A stretch of DNA of 64,000 bases from Rubrobacter indicoceani (GTDB taxonomy: Bacteria > Actinomycetota > Rubrobacteria > Rubrobacterales > Rubrobacteraceae), in NCBI RefSeq assembly GCF_003568865.1, contig NZ_CP031115.1, positions 2,294,001 to 2,358,000 on the forward strand. Direction: 5' to 3'. The notes under the pieces were generated by a model. That model saw only the letters and a program-made list of their open reading frames with translations, had not been told where the DNA came from and did no database searches. Positions 47,940 to 56,147 of this stretch are shown in pieces. Numbering within the stretch: the first letter of the stretch is position 1; the number at the start of each line of letters is the position of its first letter. The position numbers were made by a program, and so were the translations under genes.

Positions 47940-48692
47940 TTACGTTTTGCGAGAGTACGAGATCTCTCCACCAAACTCAAAGGTTTCCCCGGCGCTCCGA
48001 AAGAGCGGGGTTTGCTCCCCGATGAGCCGCTTTTTTAATTCACCTTCGCTGATACTTCCGTTCTGCGTTGCAGCGATAAAGTTGCTCTGGGTCATGAGAT
48101 ATTCCGAGAGCTCTTCAACCGAGTACCGAACCTCGTTCTTAAAACTCTCCCTGCCCGAGAACACGAGGCCGTACCGGGATAAAGCCTTCTCGGAAAGAGG
48201 CTCCCTGTTGCGGGGAGGGCTCGGATATCCCCTTGAATAAATTCCCCGGAGCCACTTTTCATACTCAGGGTTACCGGACATCCTCCCGGTAAACCAGTTG
48301 TCGTAGACGATCAGGTGGCCTTCATGAAGAAGAACCTTTGCGGCCTCGGCAAAGAAACGCTCGCGGTCAAACCAGTGAAGGCCGGAGGAGACTGTGAGGA
48401 GGTCGAAGCATTCGTCTCTGAACGGCAACTCCTCGGCCGGAGCCTCGACGTACGTGATCCCGTCGCGCCGGGAGGCGACGGCGAGCATCTCGGATGAGAT
48501 GTCGGTTCCGTACACCTCGTTTGAGATTTCGAGCAGCGCGACGGTCGAAAGACCCGTGCCGCATGCCACGTCGAGAACTCGGGCGAAATCCTTGCCGAAA
48601 CGCTCCCTTATTAGCCCGATTACAACCGGGTGGAAATACGGACGCGAAACAGAATACCTCTCCGCCGCGCTTCTTTGCCCCCAGAACTGCAC
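47940..48692 (-). CDS. Class I SAM-dependent methyltransferase
   Basis: 250 residues. The SAM motif VLDVACGTGLSTVALLE is at about 39-55, followed by VYGTDISSEMLAVASRR, APAEELPFRDECFDLLTVSSGLHWFDRERFFAEAAKVL and LIVYDNWF. The HWFD motif is typical of the ubiquinone/menaquinone-type and trans-aconitate-like methyltransferases; the substrate is unknown. It starts with GTG 5 bases after the mutase stop, so it is in the mutase transcript. Codon use in the C-terminal part is less GC-rich than its neighbours, a mild hint of different origin. Confidence 0.85.
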   Translation of the reverse strand: MQFWGQRSAAERYSVSRPYFHPVVIGLIRERFGKDFARVLDVACGTGLSTVALLEISNEVYGTDISSEMLAVASRRDGITYVEAPAEELPFRDECFDLLTVSSGLHWFDRERFFAEAAKVLLHEGHLIVYDNWFTGRMSGNPEYEKWLRGIYSRGYPSPPRNREPLSEKALSRYGLVFSGRESFKNEVRYSVEELSEYLMTQSNFIAATQNGSISEGELKKRLIGEQTPLFRSAGETFEFGGEISYSRKT

Positions 48693-48697
48693 CAGGC

Positions 48698-50341
48698 TCA
48701 GATCACGGGCGTCTCACGGTAGCTCCCGAAGACCTCCTGCATCGCAGAGGAGATCTCCCCGACCGTCGCGTAGGCCCGCACGCACTCAAGCGTCGGGTCC
48801 ATGATGTTCCTGTTCGTCTCGCAGGCCCGCTTGAGTTCGGCGAGCGCAGCCTCGACCTTTTCGTTGTCGCGGGTCTGCTTGAGCTTCCTGACGCGCTCGA
48901 TCTGCCGCTCCGACACGGCCACGTCCACCCTGTGAAGCTCCATCTCCTGCTCGTCCTTCGGCTCGTAGACGTTGACGTTGACCATGAACCGCCGGCCTTC
49001 TTCGATCTCCCGCTGGTAGCGTGCGCTTGCGTCCGCTATCTCGGACATCTGGAAGCCCGCCTCGATGGCCTCGATGACGCCGCCGTACTCGTCTATCTGG
49101 CGGAAGTATTCGTAGGCCTGACGCTCTATCTCATCCGTCAACGCCTCCACGAAGTACGAACCTCCGAGCGGGTCTATCGTGTTCGCAGCGCCCGTCTCGA
49201 GCGCCGCTATCTGCTGCGTCCGAACCGCGACCCGCACCGCTTCTTCGGTAGGCAGTGCAAGAGCTTCGTCAAAAGAGTTCGTGTGGAGGCTCTGCGTGCC
49301 GCCGAGCACCGCCGCCAGCGCCTCGAAGGCCGTTCGGGCTACGTTGTTGTACGGCTCCTGAGCAGTGAGGGAGACCCCGGCAGTCTGGGTGTGGAAACGC
49401 ATCAGCATTGACTTCTCGTCTTTCGCGCCGTACTTGTCGCGCATCACCGTCGCCCAGATGCGCCTCGCGGCCCGGAACTTGGCTATCTCCTCGAAGAAGT
49501 CTATGTGCGAGTTAAAGAAAAACGAAAAGCGCGGCGCGAAATCGTCCACGTCAAGCCCGGCCTCGACCCCGGCCTCCACGTAGGCGAAACCGTCCGAGAG
49601 GGTGAACGCAAGCTCCTGCGCCGCCGTCGAGCCGGCCTCGCGGATGTGATAACCCGAGATAGACACGGTGTTCCATCTCGGCATGTGCTCGGTGGCGTAG
49701 ACGAGCATATCGCGAAAGACGCGCATCGAGGGCCGCGGCGGGAAGAGCCACTCCTTCTGGGCGATGTACTCTTTGAGGATGTCGTTCTGGTTTGTACCGC
49801 CGAGCTTGTCGGGGCTTATGCCCTTTTTCTCGGCGGCCACGACGTACATCGCAAGTAAGACGTGCGCCGGGGCGTTGATGGTCATGGACGTCGTTATCTC
49901 GTCCATATTGATCCCGTCGAAAAGGTTCTCCATATCCTCCAGGGAGTCCACCGCGACCCCCTCCGTCCCGACCTCGCCGAGCGAGAGCGGGCTGTCGGAG
50001 TCAAGGCCCATCAGGGTCGGCATGTCGAAGGCTACGGAGAGCCCCTGCTGGCCGTTCTCTATAAGGTATTTGAAGCGTTTGTTTGTATCCGAAGCGTCCC
50101 CGAAGCCCGCGAACTGCCTGACCGTCCAGAGGCGGCCCCGGTACATGTTCGGGTAGACGCCACGGGTGTAGGGGAACTCGCCGGGGTAGCCGAGCTTCTC
50201 CTCCGGGTCGCCGGTAACGTCTTCCTCGGTGTAGAGGGGTTTGATCGGTATCCCGCTCATCGTCGAGAACTCGGCGTCGCGCTCGGGGGTCTTTGCGTAC
50301 GATTCTTCCCAGTTCTGCTTCGCGTTCTTCCTCACATCCAC
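48698..50341 (-). CDS. Methylmalonyl-CoA mutase large-domain protein (catalytic subunit)
   Basis: 547 residues: the TIM barrel of acyl-CoA mutases without the C-terminal B12-binding domain, which must be a separate subunit not in this window. Motifs: [22 protein letters not shown] (Tyr of the active site), [29 protein letters not shown] (Arg that binds the substrate carboxylate), [12 protein letters not shown] and NVNVY. The Tyr and Arg are the residues found in methylmalonyl-CoA mutase; isobutyryl-CoA mutases have Phe and Gln. It converts methylmalonyl-CoA to succinyl-CoA. GTG start with GGGAGG upstream. Confidence 0.93.
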   Translation of the reverse strand: MDVRKNAKQNWEESYAKTPERDAEFSTMSGIPIKPLYTEEDVTGDPEEKLGYPGEFPYTRGVYPNMYRGRLWTVRQFAGFGDASDTNKRFKYLIENGQQGLSVAFDMPTLMGLDSDSPLSLGEVGTEGVAVDSLEDMENLFDGINMDEITTSMTINAPAHVLLAMYVVAAEKKGISPDKLGGTNQNDILKEYIAQKEWLFPPRPSMRVFRDMLVYATEHMPRWNTVSISGYHIREAGSTAAQELAFTLSDGFAYVEAGVEAGLDVDDFAPRFSFFFNSHIDFFEEIAKFRAARRIWATVMRDKYGAKDEKSMLMRFHTQTAGVSLTAQEPYNNVARTAFEALAAVLGGTQSLHTNSFDEALALPTEEAVRVAVRTQQIAALETGAANTIDPLGGSYFVEALTDEIERQAYEYFRQIDEYGGVIEAIEAGFQMSEIADASARYQREIEEGRRFMVNVNVYEPKDEQEMELHRVDVAVSERQIERVRKLKQTRDNEKVEAALAELKRACETNRNIMDPTLECVRAYATVGEISSAMQEVFGSYRETPVI

Positions 50342-50454
50342 GATGCGTACCTCCCGAAAACGTCCAGAACCTTCACCCGATCACCAGATACAGACTGTAG
50401 CATAGGTGAACGGCCCATCCGGCCCTCGGACGACGAACCGGACAGGCCGCAGTC

Positions 50455-51237
50455 TCAGTCAAGGAGTTCTACGGTGTCCCCCTTCCGGACCCTGCCCTCG
50501 ACGAGCACGGCGCAGTAAACGCCGGCGAGGTTGTCGTGGGCCTGAGCGACCTTGCGTAGAACCCGGGGGTCGTGTTCCCCGGTATCGGGGTCGAGGGAGA
50601 TCATCTTGCACCTCGGGTCGCGCTCGATTGTCGCAACAACGGCTTTATCCCCGACGCGCAGCGATTTCCCGACAAACTCGTTCTCGCCGAAGCCTTCTCC
50701 GTCGAGGTCCAGGTAGATGTTCGCCCGGAACCGCCGGTGGTCGAGGTCGGACCCGAGTTCCTCCCCGATCCGGGCCACCGTCTGGTAGGAGATAAGGGAG
50801 ACCGGCCGACAGTCGGTCAGCGCCCGGTCCGAGCGCACGAGCGTCAGGTCTTCTCCGACCCCCTCGTTCAGCAGGTCCGTAAGCCCCCGGTCGTCCACCG
50901 CAAGCGTCGTCCCCGAGGGCGTAAGAACGTCCACCATCATCTCCCCGGGTGACGCGTCTACCGGGTTGATCCCCGGCGGCAGGCTCTCCGCCGACTCCAG
51001 GTTCGGCGGCTTTGCGGCCTTCTCCGGATGCCGGAAACCCGGTCGGTAGCGGAGCATCTGTTCCTGCTCCCGCCCGGTCAGGTACGGAAAACCCTTCGGC
51101 CTCTTCGGGCTCTTGAAGGCGAAATGCCGGTCCCCGTAAACCCCGGAGAAACCGACGAAAACCTCCTCCATCTCCTCGCCCCTCATGCTCTTGACCGGAT
51201 AGCGCCAGAGGCTACCCACCGTGCCGACTACGCTCAC
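50455..51237 (-). CDS. MOSC domain-containing protein
   Basis: 260 residues from the GTG at 51237 (AAAGGAG 7 bases upstream). The N-terminal MOSC_N beta-barrel has LWRYPVKSMRGEEM and GVYGDRHFAF. The MOSC domain carries RFRANIYLD, FVGKSLRVGDKAVVATIERDPRCKMISLDPDTGEHDP (conserved Cys that binds sulfur or molybdenum cofactor) and VEGRVRKGDTVEL. Relatives include YcbX and mARC-type molybdenum reductases that detoxify N-hydroxylated bases, and Moco sulfurase C-terminal domains. The longer frame upstream lacks a ribosome-binding site. It is divergent from the cupin gene. Confidence 0.9.
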   Translation of the reverse strand: MSVVGTVGSLWRYPVKSMRGEEMEEVFVGFSGVYGDRHFAFKSPKRPKGFPYLTGREQEQMLRYRPGFRHPEKAAKPPNLESAESLPPGINPVDASPGEMMVDVLTPSGTTLAVDDRGLTDLLNEGVGEDLTLVRSDRALTDCRPVSLISYQTVARIGEELGSDLDHRRFRANIYLDLDGEGFGENEFVGKSLRVGDKAVVATIERDPRCKMISLDPDTGEHDPRVLRKVAQAHDNLAGVYCAVLVEGRVRKGDTVELLD

Positions 51238-51386
51238 GCCGGAACTCCTTTCCCGGAAGACATCTCCTGTAAGTATCATTGCATTAGTTGAAATCCGGCG
51301 CATCTCCAGACGAGGTGGTTTCTCGTCCGGGTAAGCCGGAAAACCTGATCGCGAAAAGAAATCCCCGCGTCGGAGAGGAGATCTGT

Positions 51387-51887
51387 ATGGCGGACCACCC
51401 GAGAGTAGTAAACGGGCGCGATGTACCCCCAAGTGAGATGTCGCACGGTGAACGCTTCGGTTACAAGAGAAGGTCTCTGAGCGCGGCAACCGGAGCGGAG
51501 AACCTCGGCTGCAGCCTCTACGAAATCCCGCCCGGCAAACAGGCCTGGCCCCGCCACTACCACCTCGCCAACGAAGAAGCCATCTACGTAATGGAAGGTT
51601 CCGGCACACTTACCATCGGTGATACAAAAACAGCCGTCTCACCGGGAGATTACGCCCACTTCGAGGCCAGCGAAAGCGCGGTTCACAGCCTCTTCAACGA
51701 CTCCGAAACGCCGCTTGTATATCTCTGTTTCTCGACGATGAACGTCCCGGACGTGATGGTCTATCCGGATTCGGAGAAGGTCGGCGTCTTCGGCGGCGCG
51801 GCTCCGGGCGGCGCCAAAGAGAAACGCACCTTCAGCAGATTCCTCTCGACGAAAAAAGAAGTCGGCTACTTCGATGACGAAGAGTAG
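51387..51887 (+). CDS. Cupin domain-containing protein
   Basis: 166 residues from the ATG at 51387 (GAGGAG upstream). The conserved cupin barrel has motif 1 (WPRHYHLANEEAIYVMEGSGTLTIG, with His, His and Glu for a metal) and motif 2 (VSPGDYAHFEASESAVHSLFN, His). The N-terminal strand GYKRRSLSAATGAENLGCSLYEIPPG and the tail CFSTMNVPDVMVYPDSEKVGVF match a widespread group annotated only as cupins. It probably binds Fe or Zn; the reaction is unknown. The stop overlaps the start of the nucleotidyltransferase gene, so the two are coupled. Confidence 0.88.
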   Translation: MADHPRVVNGRDVPPSEMSHGERFGYKRRSLSAATGAENLGCSLYEIPPGKQAWPRHYHLANEEAIYVMEGSGTLTIGDTKTAVSPGDYAHFEASESAVHSLFNDSETPLVYLCFSTMNVPDVMVYPDSEKVGVFGGAAPGGAKEKRTFSRFLSTKKEVGYFDDEE

Positions 51888-52344
51888 CCGAGGCTCAACA
51901 GAACCAACCCTGAAGAGAAGGTCCGAGGTCAAAGAAGTGCTGGCTGCAACGCGCAGGCTTGCACGGTTCCGTCGAGACATCGTAGCCGTCGCTCTCGCAG
52001 GTTCGTGGGCGACAGGCAGGCCAACGATGGAGTCGGACGTAGACCTCGTCGTTCTCACGACGGAGAAGGCGCTCTACCTGAGAGATGAGACCTGGGTGCG
52101 CGAACTCGGCGGTGTCGAGATGCTCCGCACCCGAGACTGGGGGCCGCTCTACACCGAGCGTCGTTTCGTAATGAGGTACGGCTTGGAAGTCGAGTTCGGG
52201 GTCGCGCCGCCGGAGTGGGCCGCGACAGACCCGCCGGACCCGAACATCCTGGAGGACATCGGGCGCGGCGGGCTGGAACCGGTCTATGACCCGGAGGGCA
52301 TTCTCGGGAGGCTTATCCGGGCCCGTAAAAAGCTCTCCGGCTAG
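51874..52344 (+). CDS. MNT-like nucleotidyltransferase domain protein
   Basis: 156 residues. The nucleotidyltransferase core is VALAGSWATGRPTMESDVDLVVLTTEK (G-S-x-A-x-G followed by D-x-D), followed by VMRYGLEVEFGV where the third acidic residue lies. MNT proteins often pair with HEPN toxins, which they AMPylate, but no HEPN gene is adjacent; the partner is instead a cupin gene that it overlaps by 14 bases. It is convergent with the DEAD-box helicase, overlapping its end by 4 bases. The role is unknown; a stand-alone transferase is likely. Confidence 0.8.
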   Translation: MTKSSRGSTEPTLKRRSEVKEVLAATRRLARFRRDIVAVALAGSWATGRPTMESDVDLVVLTTEKALYLRDETWVRELGGVEMLRTRDWGPLYTERRFVMRYGLEVEFGVAPPEWAATDPPDPNILEDIGRGGLEPVYDPEGILGRLIRARKKLSG

Positions 52345-53543
52345 GCCGACTTCTGGAAGGCGGTCTTCGGGAGCTGGCTCTCCTGCACGTTGACCTTGAG
52401 GGTCTTCTTCATCCGGTTGAACTCGCGCAGCTCGGAGTCGGTGAGGAGCGTCGCGGCGATGCCTTCCTTACCGGCCCGCGCGGTGCGTCCGATGCGGTGC
52501 ACGTAGGTCTCGGCGTCTTCCGGCAGGTCGAAGTTGATAACGTGCGAGACGTTCGGGATGTCGAGGCCGCGCGAGGCGACGTTCGTCGCGACAAGAACGT
52601 TCGTCCGGCCCCGGTCAAAGGACTCGAGGGCCTTCGTGCGCTGGGCCTGGGTTTTGCCGCCGTGAAGCAGCCCGGCCCGGTAACCCTGACGTTCGAGCTG
52701 CTTGTGCAGGTTCGTCGCGCCGCGCTTGGTGCGCCGGAAGATAATCGCCGACGGGGCCTCCTCGGCGTCTATGATGGACTTGAGCGCGCCTATCTTGTCC
52801 TGACCGTTTACGCGGTAGTAGACCTGCTCGACGGTGTCAACGGTCTGGACCTTGCTCTCGACCGCCATCCACTTCGGGGAGCGCATGTGCCGCTCGACTA
52901 TCTTCTTTATCTCCTTCGGCATCGTCGCCGAGAACAGCGCCGTCTGACGCTCGTTCGGGGTCTTCGCCAGGATGCGGGCCACGTCCGGAGCGAAGCCCAT
53001 GTCGAGCATCCGGTCGGCCTCGTCCAGAGCCAGGTACTTCACGAACGAAAGGTCCATCGTGCCGCGCTGGAGGTGGTCGAGGATGCGCCCCGGCGTCCCG
53101 ACTACGACCTGCACCGGACGGGTGCGGTTCTTCTTGCTTCTGGGCTTGGCCTTGAGGGCCGTGATCTGGTTGTTCATGCTCATCCCGCCGCATACGACGA
53201 GCGGCTTCACCGGCTTGTCGCCGGAGAGGTTCTTTATCTCCTCGGCGGTCTGGGCGGCAAGCTCCCGCGTCGGGACGAGGATAAGGGCCTGCACGCCCCA
53301 CTCGTGGGAGTTGAGGCCTTCGATCATGGGGATCGAGAACGCGGCGGTCTTGCCGCTCCCGGTCTGCGCGACCCCGACTACGTCGGCGCCGTCGAGGAGC
53401 GCGGGTAGCGTGAGAGCCTGAATGGGAGACGGCTTCTCCCAGCCCATCTTCTCTACGGCGCGACGGATATGCTCCGATACGTGCAGATCCTCAAACGACT
53501 CGAAAGAGGCATGCGTCGCCCCGGCGGTTGTTTCTACGGTCAT
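52341..53543 (-). CDS. DEAD-box RNA helicase (RhlE/CshA-like)
   Basis: 400 residues, almost only the two RecA domains. Motifs in order: Q motif (GWEKPSPIQALTLP), AQTGSGKT (I), PTRELA (Ia), TPGR (Ib), DEAD (II), SAT (III), IIFRRTKRGATNL (IV), ATNVASRGLDIPNVSHVINFDLP (V) and HRIGRTARAG (VI). The short tail ends KVNVQESQLPKTAFQKSA. It remodels RNA, likely in ribosome assembly or mRNA decay, with a cold-response role common. A promoter about 200 bases upstream gives a long 5' leader, a frequent feature of such genes. Confidence 0.95.
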   Translation of the reverse strand: MTVETTAGATHASFESFEDLHVSEHIRRAVEKMGWEKPSPIQALTLPALLDGADVVGVAQTGSGKTAAFSIPMIEGLNSHEWGVQALILVPTRELAAQTAEEIKNLSGDKPVKPLVVCGGMSMNNQITALKAKPRSKKNRTRPVQVVVGTPGRILDHLQRGTMDLSFVKYLALDEADRMLDMGFAPDVARILAKTPNERQTALFSATMPKEIKKIVERHMRSPKWMAVESKVQTVDTVEQVYYRVNGQDKIGALKSIIDAEEAPSAIIFRRTKRGATNLHKQLERQGYRAGLLHGGKTQAQRTKALESFDRGRTNVLVATNVASRGLDIPNVSHVINFDLPEDAETYVHRIGRTARAGKEGIAATLLTDSELREFNRMKKTLKVNVQESQLPKTAFQKSA

Positions 53544-53748
53544 GTGTATCCCTTCGTCTATCTATCCTGCGATTACAGTCCGCGCCACCGTAAGGAGCCT
53601 ACGTCGTGGGCGGCCGTTCGCGCCGGAAAGCTCCGGTTCGAGACAGACACAGGACACAAAAAAGAGACGCCGTAAAAGGCTCATAGAAGCTCATCAGCCC
53701 GGCATCTCGGAGATCGTGGACGTAATTTCTCAGTAAAGCAGCACACTC

Positions 53749-53776
53749 AGTATACACACCCCGGGCGGGGTATCAA
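53749..53776 (-). promoter_or_regulatory. Promoter of the DEAD-box helicase with long 5' leader
   Basis: On the minus strand: -35 TTGATA (53771-53776), 16-base spacer, -10 TATACT (53749-53754). The spacer holds the inverted repeat ACCCC-GCCC-GGGGT. The start would lie near 53742, giving a leader of about 200 bases before the ATG at 53543; no gene is seen in this leader. Confidence 0.65.
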
Positions 53777-53799
53777 TCTATAACAAGAAGTTACTAACG

Positions 53800-54990
53800 C
53801 TATCCCACGACGGTCGTGCCGCCCGCGACCCCGGCGGGGGCTTCAAGCGAGGCGGCGTGTTCCTTCAGGATGGCGCGGGAGAGGACGAGTTTCTGGATCT
53901 CGGACGTACCCTCGTATATCTCCGTTACGCGGGCGTCTCTGTAGAGTCGTTCGACGGGGCTCTCGTCTTTCATGTAGCCCCTGCCGCCCAGGATCTGAAC
54001 CGCCTCGAATGCCACCTCGTTCGCCGTTTGCGAAGCAAAGAGTTTGGCCCTCGCCCCGGCCTCCGTTACGCGCTCGCCTGCATCCTTCATCCAGGCGGCT
54101 TCGTAGGTGAGGAGCCTCGCGGCCCGGATCTTCACCTGCATCTCGGCGAGCTTGAAAGCGATGGCCTGGTGCTCGGCTATCGCCTTGCCGAAGGTCTGTC
54201 TCTCCGCGGCGAAGGCGGTCGCGTGGCGGAAGGCGGCTTCAGCGATGCCGACGGCTTGGGCGGCGATGCCGATGCGTCCGGGGTCGAGGGTGCCGAGCGC
54301 GACGCGCAGACCCTTCCCCGGCTCGCCGAGCAAATCCTTATCCGGCACGAAGACGCCGTCCAGTATCACGTCGTCGGTGGTCGCGGAGATAACGCCCATC
54401 TTCTTCGCGTGCCTGCCGAAGGAAAGGCCCTCGGCGTCCATCGGAAGGATAAAAGCGGTCGGACCGGCGCCGGGGAGGCGGGCGAAAACGATGCCCGTCC
54501 CGGCTATGCGACCGTTCGTGATCCACTGCTTGTGCCCCGTCAGCGCGTAGCCGCCCTCGACCTTCTCGGCGGTCGCCTCCATCGCGCCTGCGTCCGAGCC
54601 GATGTTCGGCTCCGTGAGCATAAAGCACCCGATCTTCTCGCCGCTCGCGAGGGACGGAACCCAGCGCTGTTTCTGCTCCTCCGTGCCGAAGAGAAGGATC
54701 GGCATCGTCCCCGCGCTCGTATGAACGGCCAACGTCGCCCCGACCCCGGCGTCGGCCCGGCTGAGTTCTTCGAGCGCGATAGCGTACGAGACAAAGTCCT
54801 CCCCCGCCCCGCCGTACTCCTGCGGCACGGAGAGCCCCATGTAGTCCATCTCCGAGAGCCTCTCGAAGAGGTCGTTGGGGTAGGTGTCGGTTGCGTCGCG
54901 CTCCGCCGCTCCGGGGGCTACCTCCTTGTCGGCGAAGCGGGCTGTCTCGTTCTTTATCTGCCGCTGTTTTTCGGTAAGCGCGAAATCCAC
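53800..54990 (-). CDS. Acyl-CoA dehydrogenase
   Basis: 396 residues of the short/branched-chain type. Motifs: MDFALTEKQRQIKNE, CFMLTEPNIGSDAGAM (FAD-binding signature), KQWITNGRIAG, RQTFGKAIAEHQAIAFKLAEMQ, GGRGYMKDESPVERLYRDARVTEIYEGTSEIQ with the catalytic Glu in YEGT. It introduces the alpha-beta double bond in acyl-CoA and passes electrons to ETF. Its setting near BCKDH, SDR and thiolase genes suggests isobutyryl-, 2-methylbutyryl- or other short acyl-CoA as substrate. GTG start with GGGAGA upstream. Confidence 0.95.
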   Translation of the reverse strand: MDFALTEKQRQIKNETARFADKEVAPGAAERDATDTYPNDLFERLSEMDYMGLSVPQEYGGAGEDFVSYAIALEELSRADAGVGATLAVHTSAGTMPILLFGTEEQKQRWVPSLASGEKIGCFMLTEPNIGSDAGAMEATAEKVEGGYALTGHKQWITNGRIAGTGIVFARLPGAGPTAFILPMDAEGLSFGRHAKKMGVISATTDDVILDGVFVPDKDLLGEPGKGLRVALGTLDPGRIGIAAQAVGIAEAAFRHATAFAAERQTFGKAIAEHQAIAFKLAEMQVKIRAARLLTYEAAWMKDAGERVTEAGARAKLFASQTANEVAFEAVQILGGRGYMKDESPVERLYRDARVTEIYEGTSEIQKLVLSRAILKEHAASLEAPAGVAGGTTVVG

Positions 54991-55109
54991 GTGTCTTCTC
55001 CCGTCGGCGTGAAATCTCTTCTCGGGCTACATTCTAGCCGGACACCCGGCCCGAATGCAGGGATAATGCGTCCCGGGAAGGTTCTTGGCAAAGACCGGGA
55101 AGGAGAGAC

Positions 55110-55874
55110 ATGAAGCCGGAAGGAAGCATCTTCATCGTTACGGGCGGCGGCTCGGGGCTCGGGGCGGCGACGGCAAGGGCGCTGGCGGAGAGCGGGGCGA
55201 AGGTCGTTCTCGCCGACGTAAACCAGGAAGCCGGAGACGAGACGGCGAAGTCCATCGGGGATGAGGCGCGGTTCGTGAAGACGGACGTTACGAGCGAATC
55301 GGACGTTCGGGCGGCGGTCGAGGCCGCCGGAGAACTCGGGGCGCTCCGGGGGCTTGTGAACTGCGCCGGGATCGGGACGCCGGGCAGGGTTCTCGGCCGC
55401 GACGGAGCGCACCCTCTGGAGCAGTTCACGAAGGTCGTCGAGATCAACATGATCGGCACCTTCAACGCCATACGGCTCGCCGCCGAGGCGATGGCCGCGA
55501 CCGAACCGACCGAGTCCGGCGAGCGCGGCGTTATAGTCAACACCGCGTCCGTCGCGGCCTTCGAGGGTCAGATCGGCCAGGCGGCCTACTCCGCGTCCAA
55601 AGGCGGCATCGTCGGCATGACCCTGCCCATCGCCCGAGAACTCGCCCGAAGCGGCATCCGCGTCGTGACTATCGCCCCCGGCCTCTTCGAGACGCCCCTG
55701 CTCGCCGGGCTGCCGCAGGAGGCGCAGGACTCTCTGGGCAGGCAGGTTCCGTTTCCGTCGAGGCTCGGTCAGCCGCCCGAGTACGCCGCGCTCGTCAGAC
55801 ACATAGTCGAGAACGAGATGCTCAACGGCGAGGTCATACGCCTGGACGGCGCTATCCGGATGGCCCCGAAATAG
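55110..55874 (+). CDS. SDR, 3-hydroxyacyl-CoA dehydrogenase type (HSD10-like)
   Basis: 254 residues. NAD-binding [15 protein letters not shown] is at about 11-25, D of VLADVN binds the ribose, NCAG is at about 89-92, and the catalytic Ser-Tyr-Lys is in [23 protein letters not shown]. The C-terminal [32 protein letters not shown] matches 17-beta-HSD type 10/2-methyl-3-hydroxybutyryl-CoA dehydrogenase, the isoleucine pathway enzyme. ATG start with AAGGAGA upstream. It is divergent from the acyl-CoA dehydrogenase, which would produce the substrate after hydration. Confidence 0.92.
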   Translation: MKPEGSIFIVTGGGSGLGAATARALAESGAKVVLADVNQEAGDETAKSIGDEARFVKTDVTSESDVRAAVEAAGELGALRGLVNCAGIGTPGRVLGRDGAHPLEQFTKVVEINMIGTFNAIRLAAEAMAATEPTESGERGVIVNTASVAAFEGQIGQAAYSASKGGIVGMTLPIARELARSGIRVVTIAPGLFETPLLAGLPQEAQDSLGRQVPFPSRLGQPPEYAALVRHIVENEMLNGEVIRLDGAIRMAPK

Positions 55875-56056
55875 ACCGGAGCAGGGAGGAAAACCAGGGA
55901 GGAAAAACCACGTCGCCCGGCACGCAGCGGGCGTGGAGGCTTGTATGTGTCCGGGGGAAAGGACCCGGTGCAGTCGCTTATGCAGGCGCTTGTAGTCGGG
56001 CGGGACGTTGCCGGGATCAGCGCGCTCGTCTGACGGCTTCTGTCCGACCGGGTTTA

Positions 56057-56102
56057 TTACACGGCTCCGTGTAACAGAAGTGCCGGGTTGGGGCCATATA
56101 AT
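56057..56102 (+). promoter_or_regulatory. 18-bp palindrome and -10 box upstream of glutamate dehydrogenase
   Basis: TTACACGGCTCCGTGTAA (56057-56074) is a perfect palindrome with a 2-base centre, nested inside a CTTCTG/CAGAAG pair. A TATAAT follows at 56097-56102 and the -35 region abuts the palindrome, whose TTACAC/GTGTAA ends are of the kind bound by TetR-family dimers. It lies 46-91 bases before the start codon. Confidence 0.65.
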
Positions 56103-56147
56103 GTTCTCAGGGTACGGGACGGTTCAAAGCCTGCGGGAGGTACGGGG

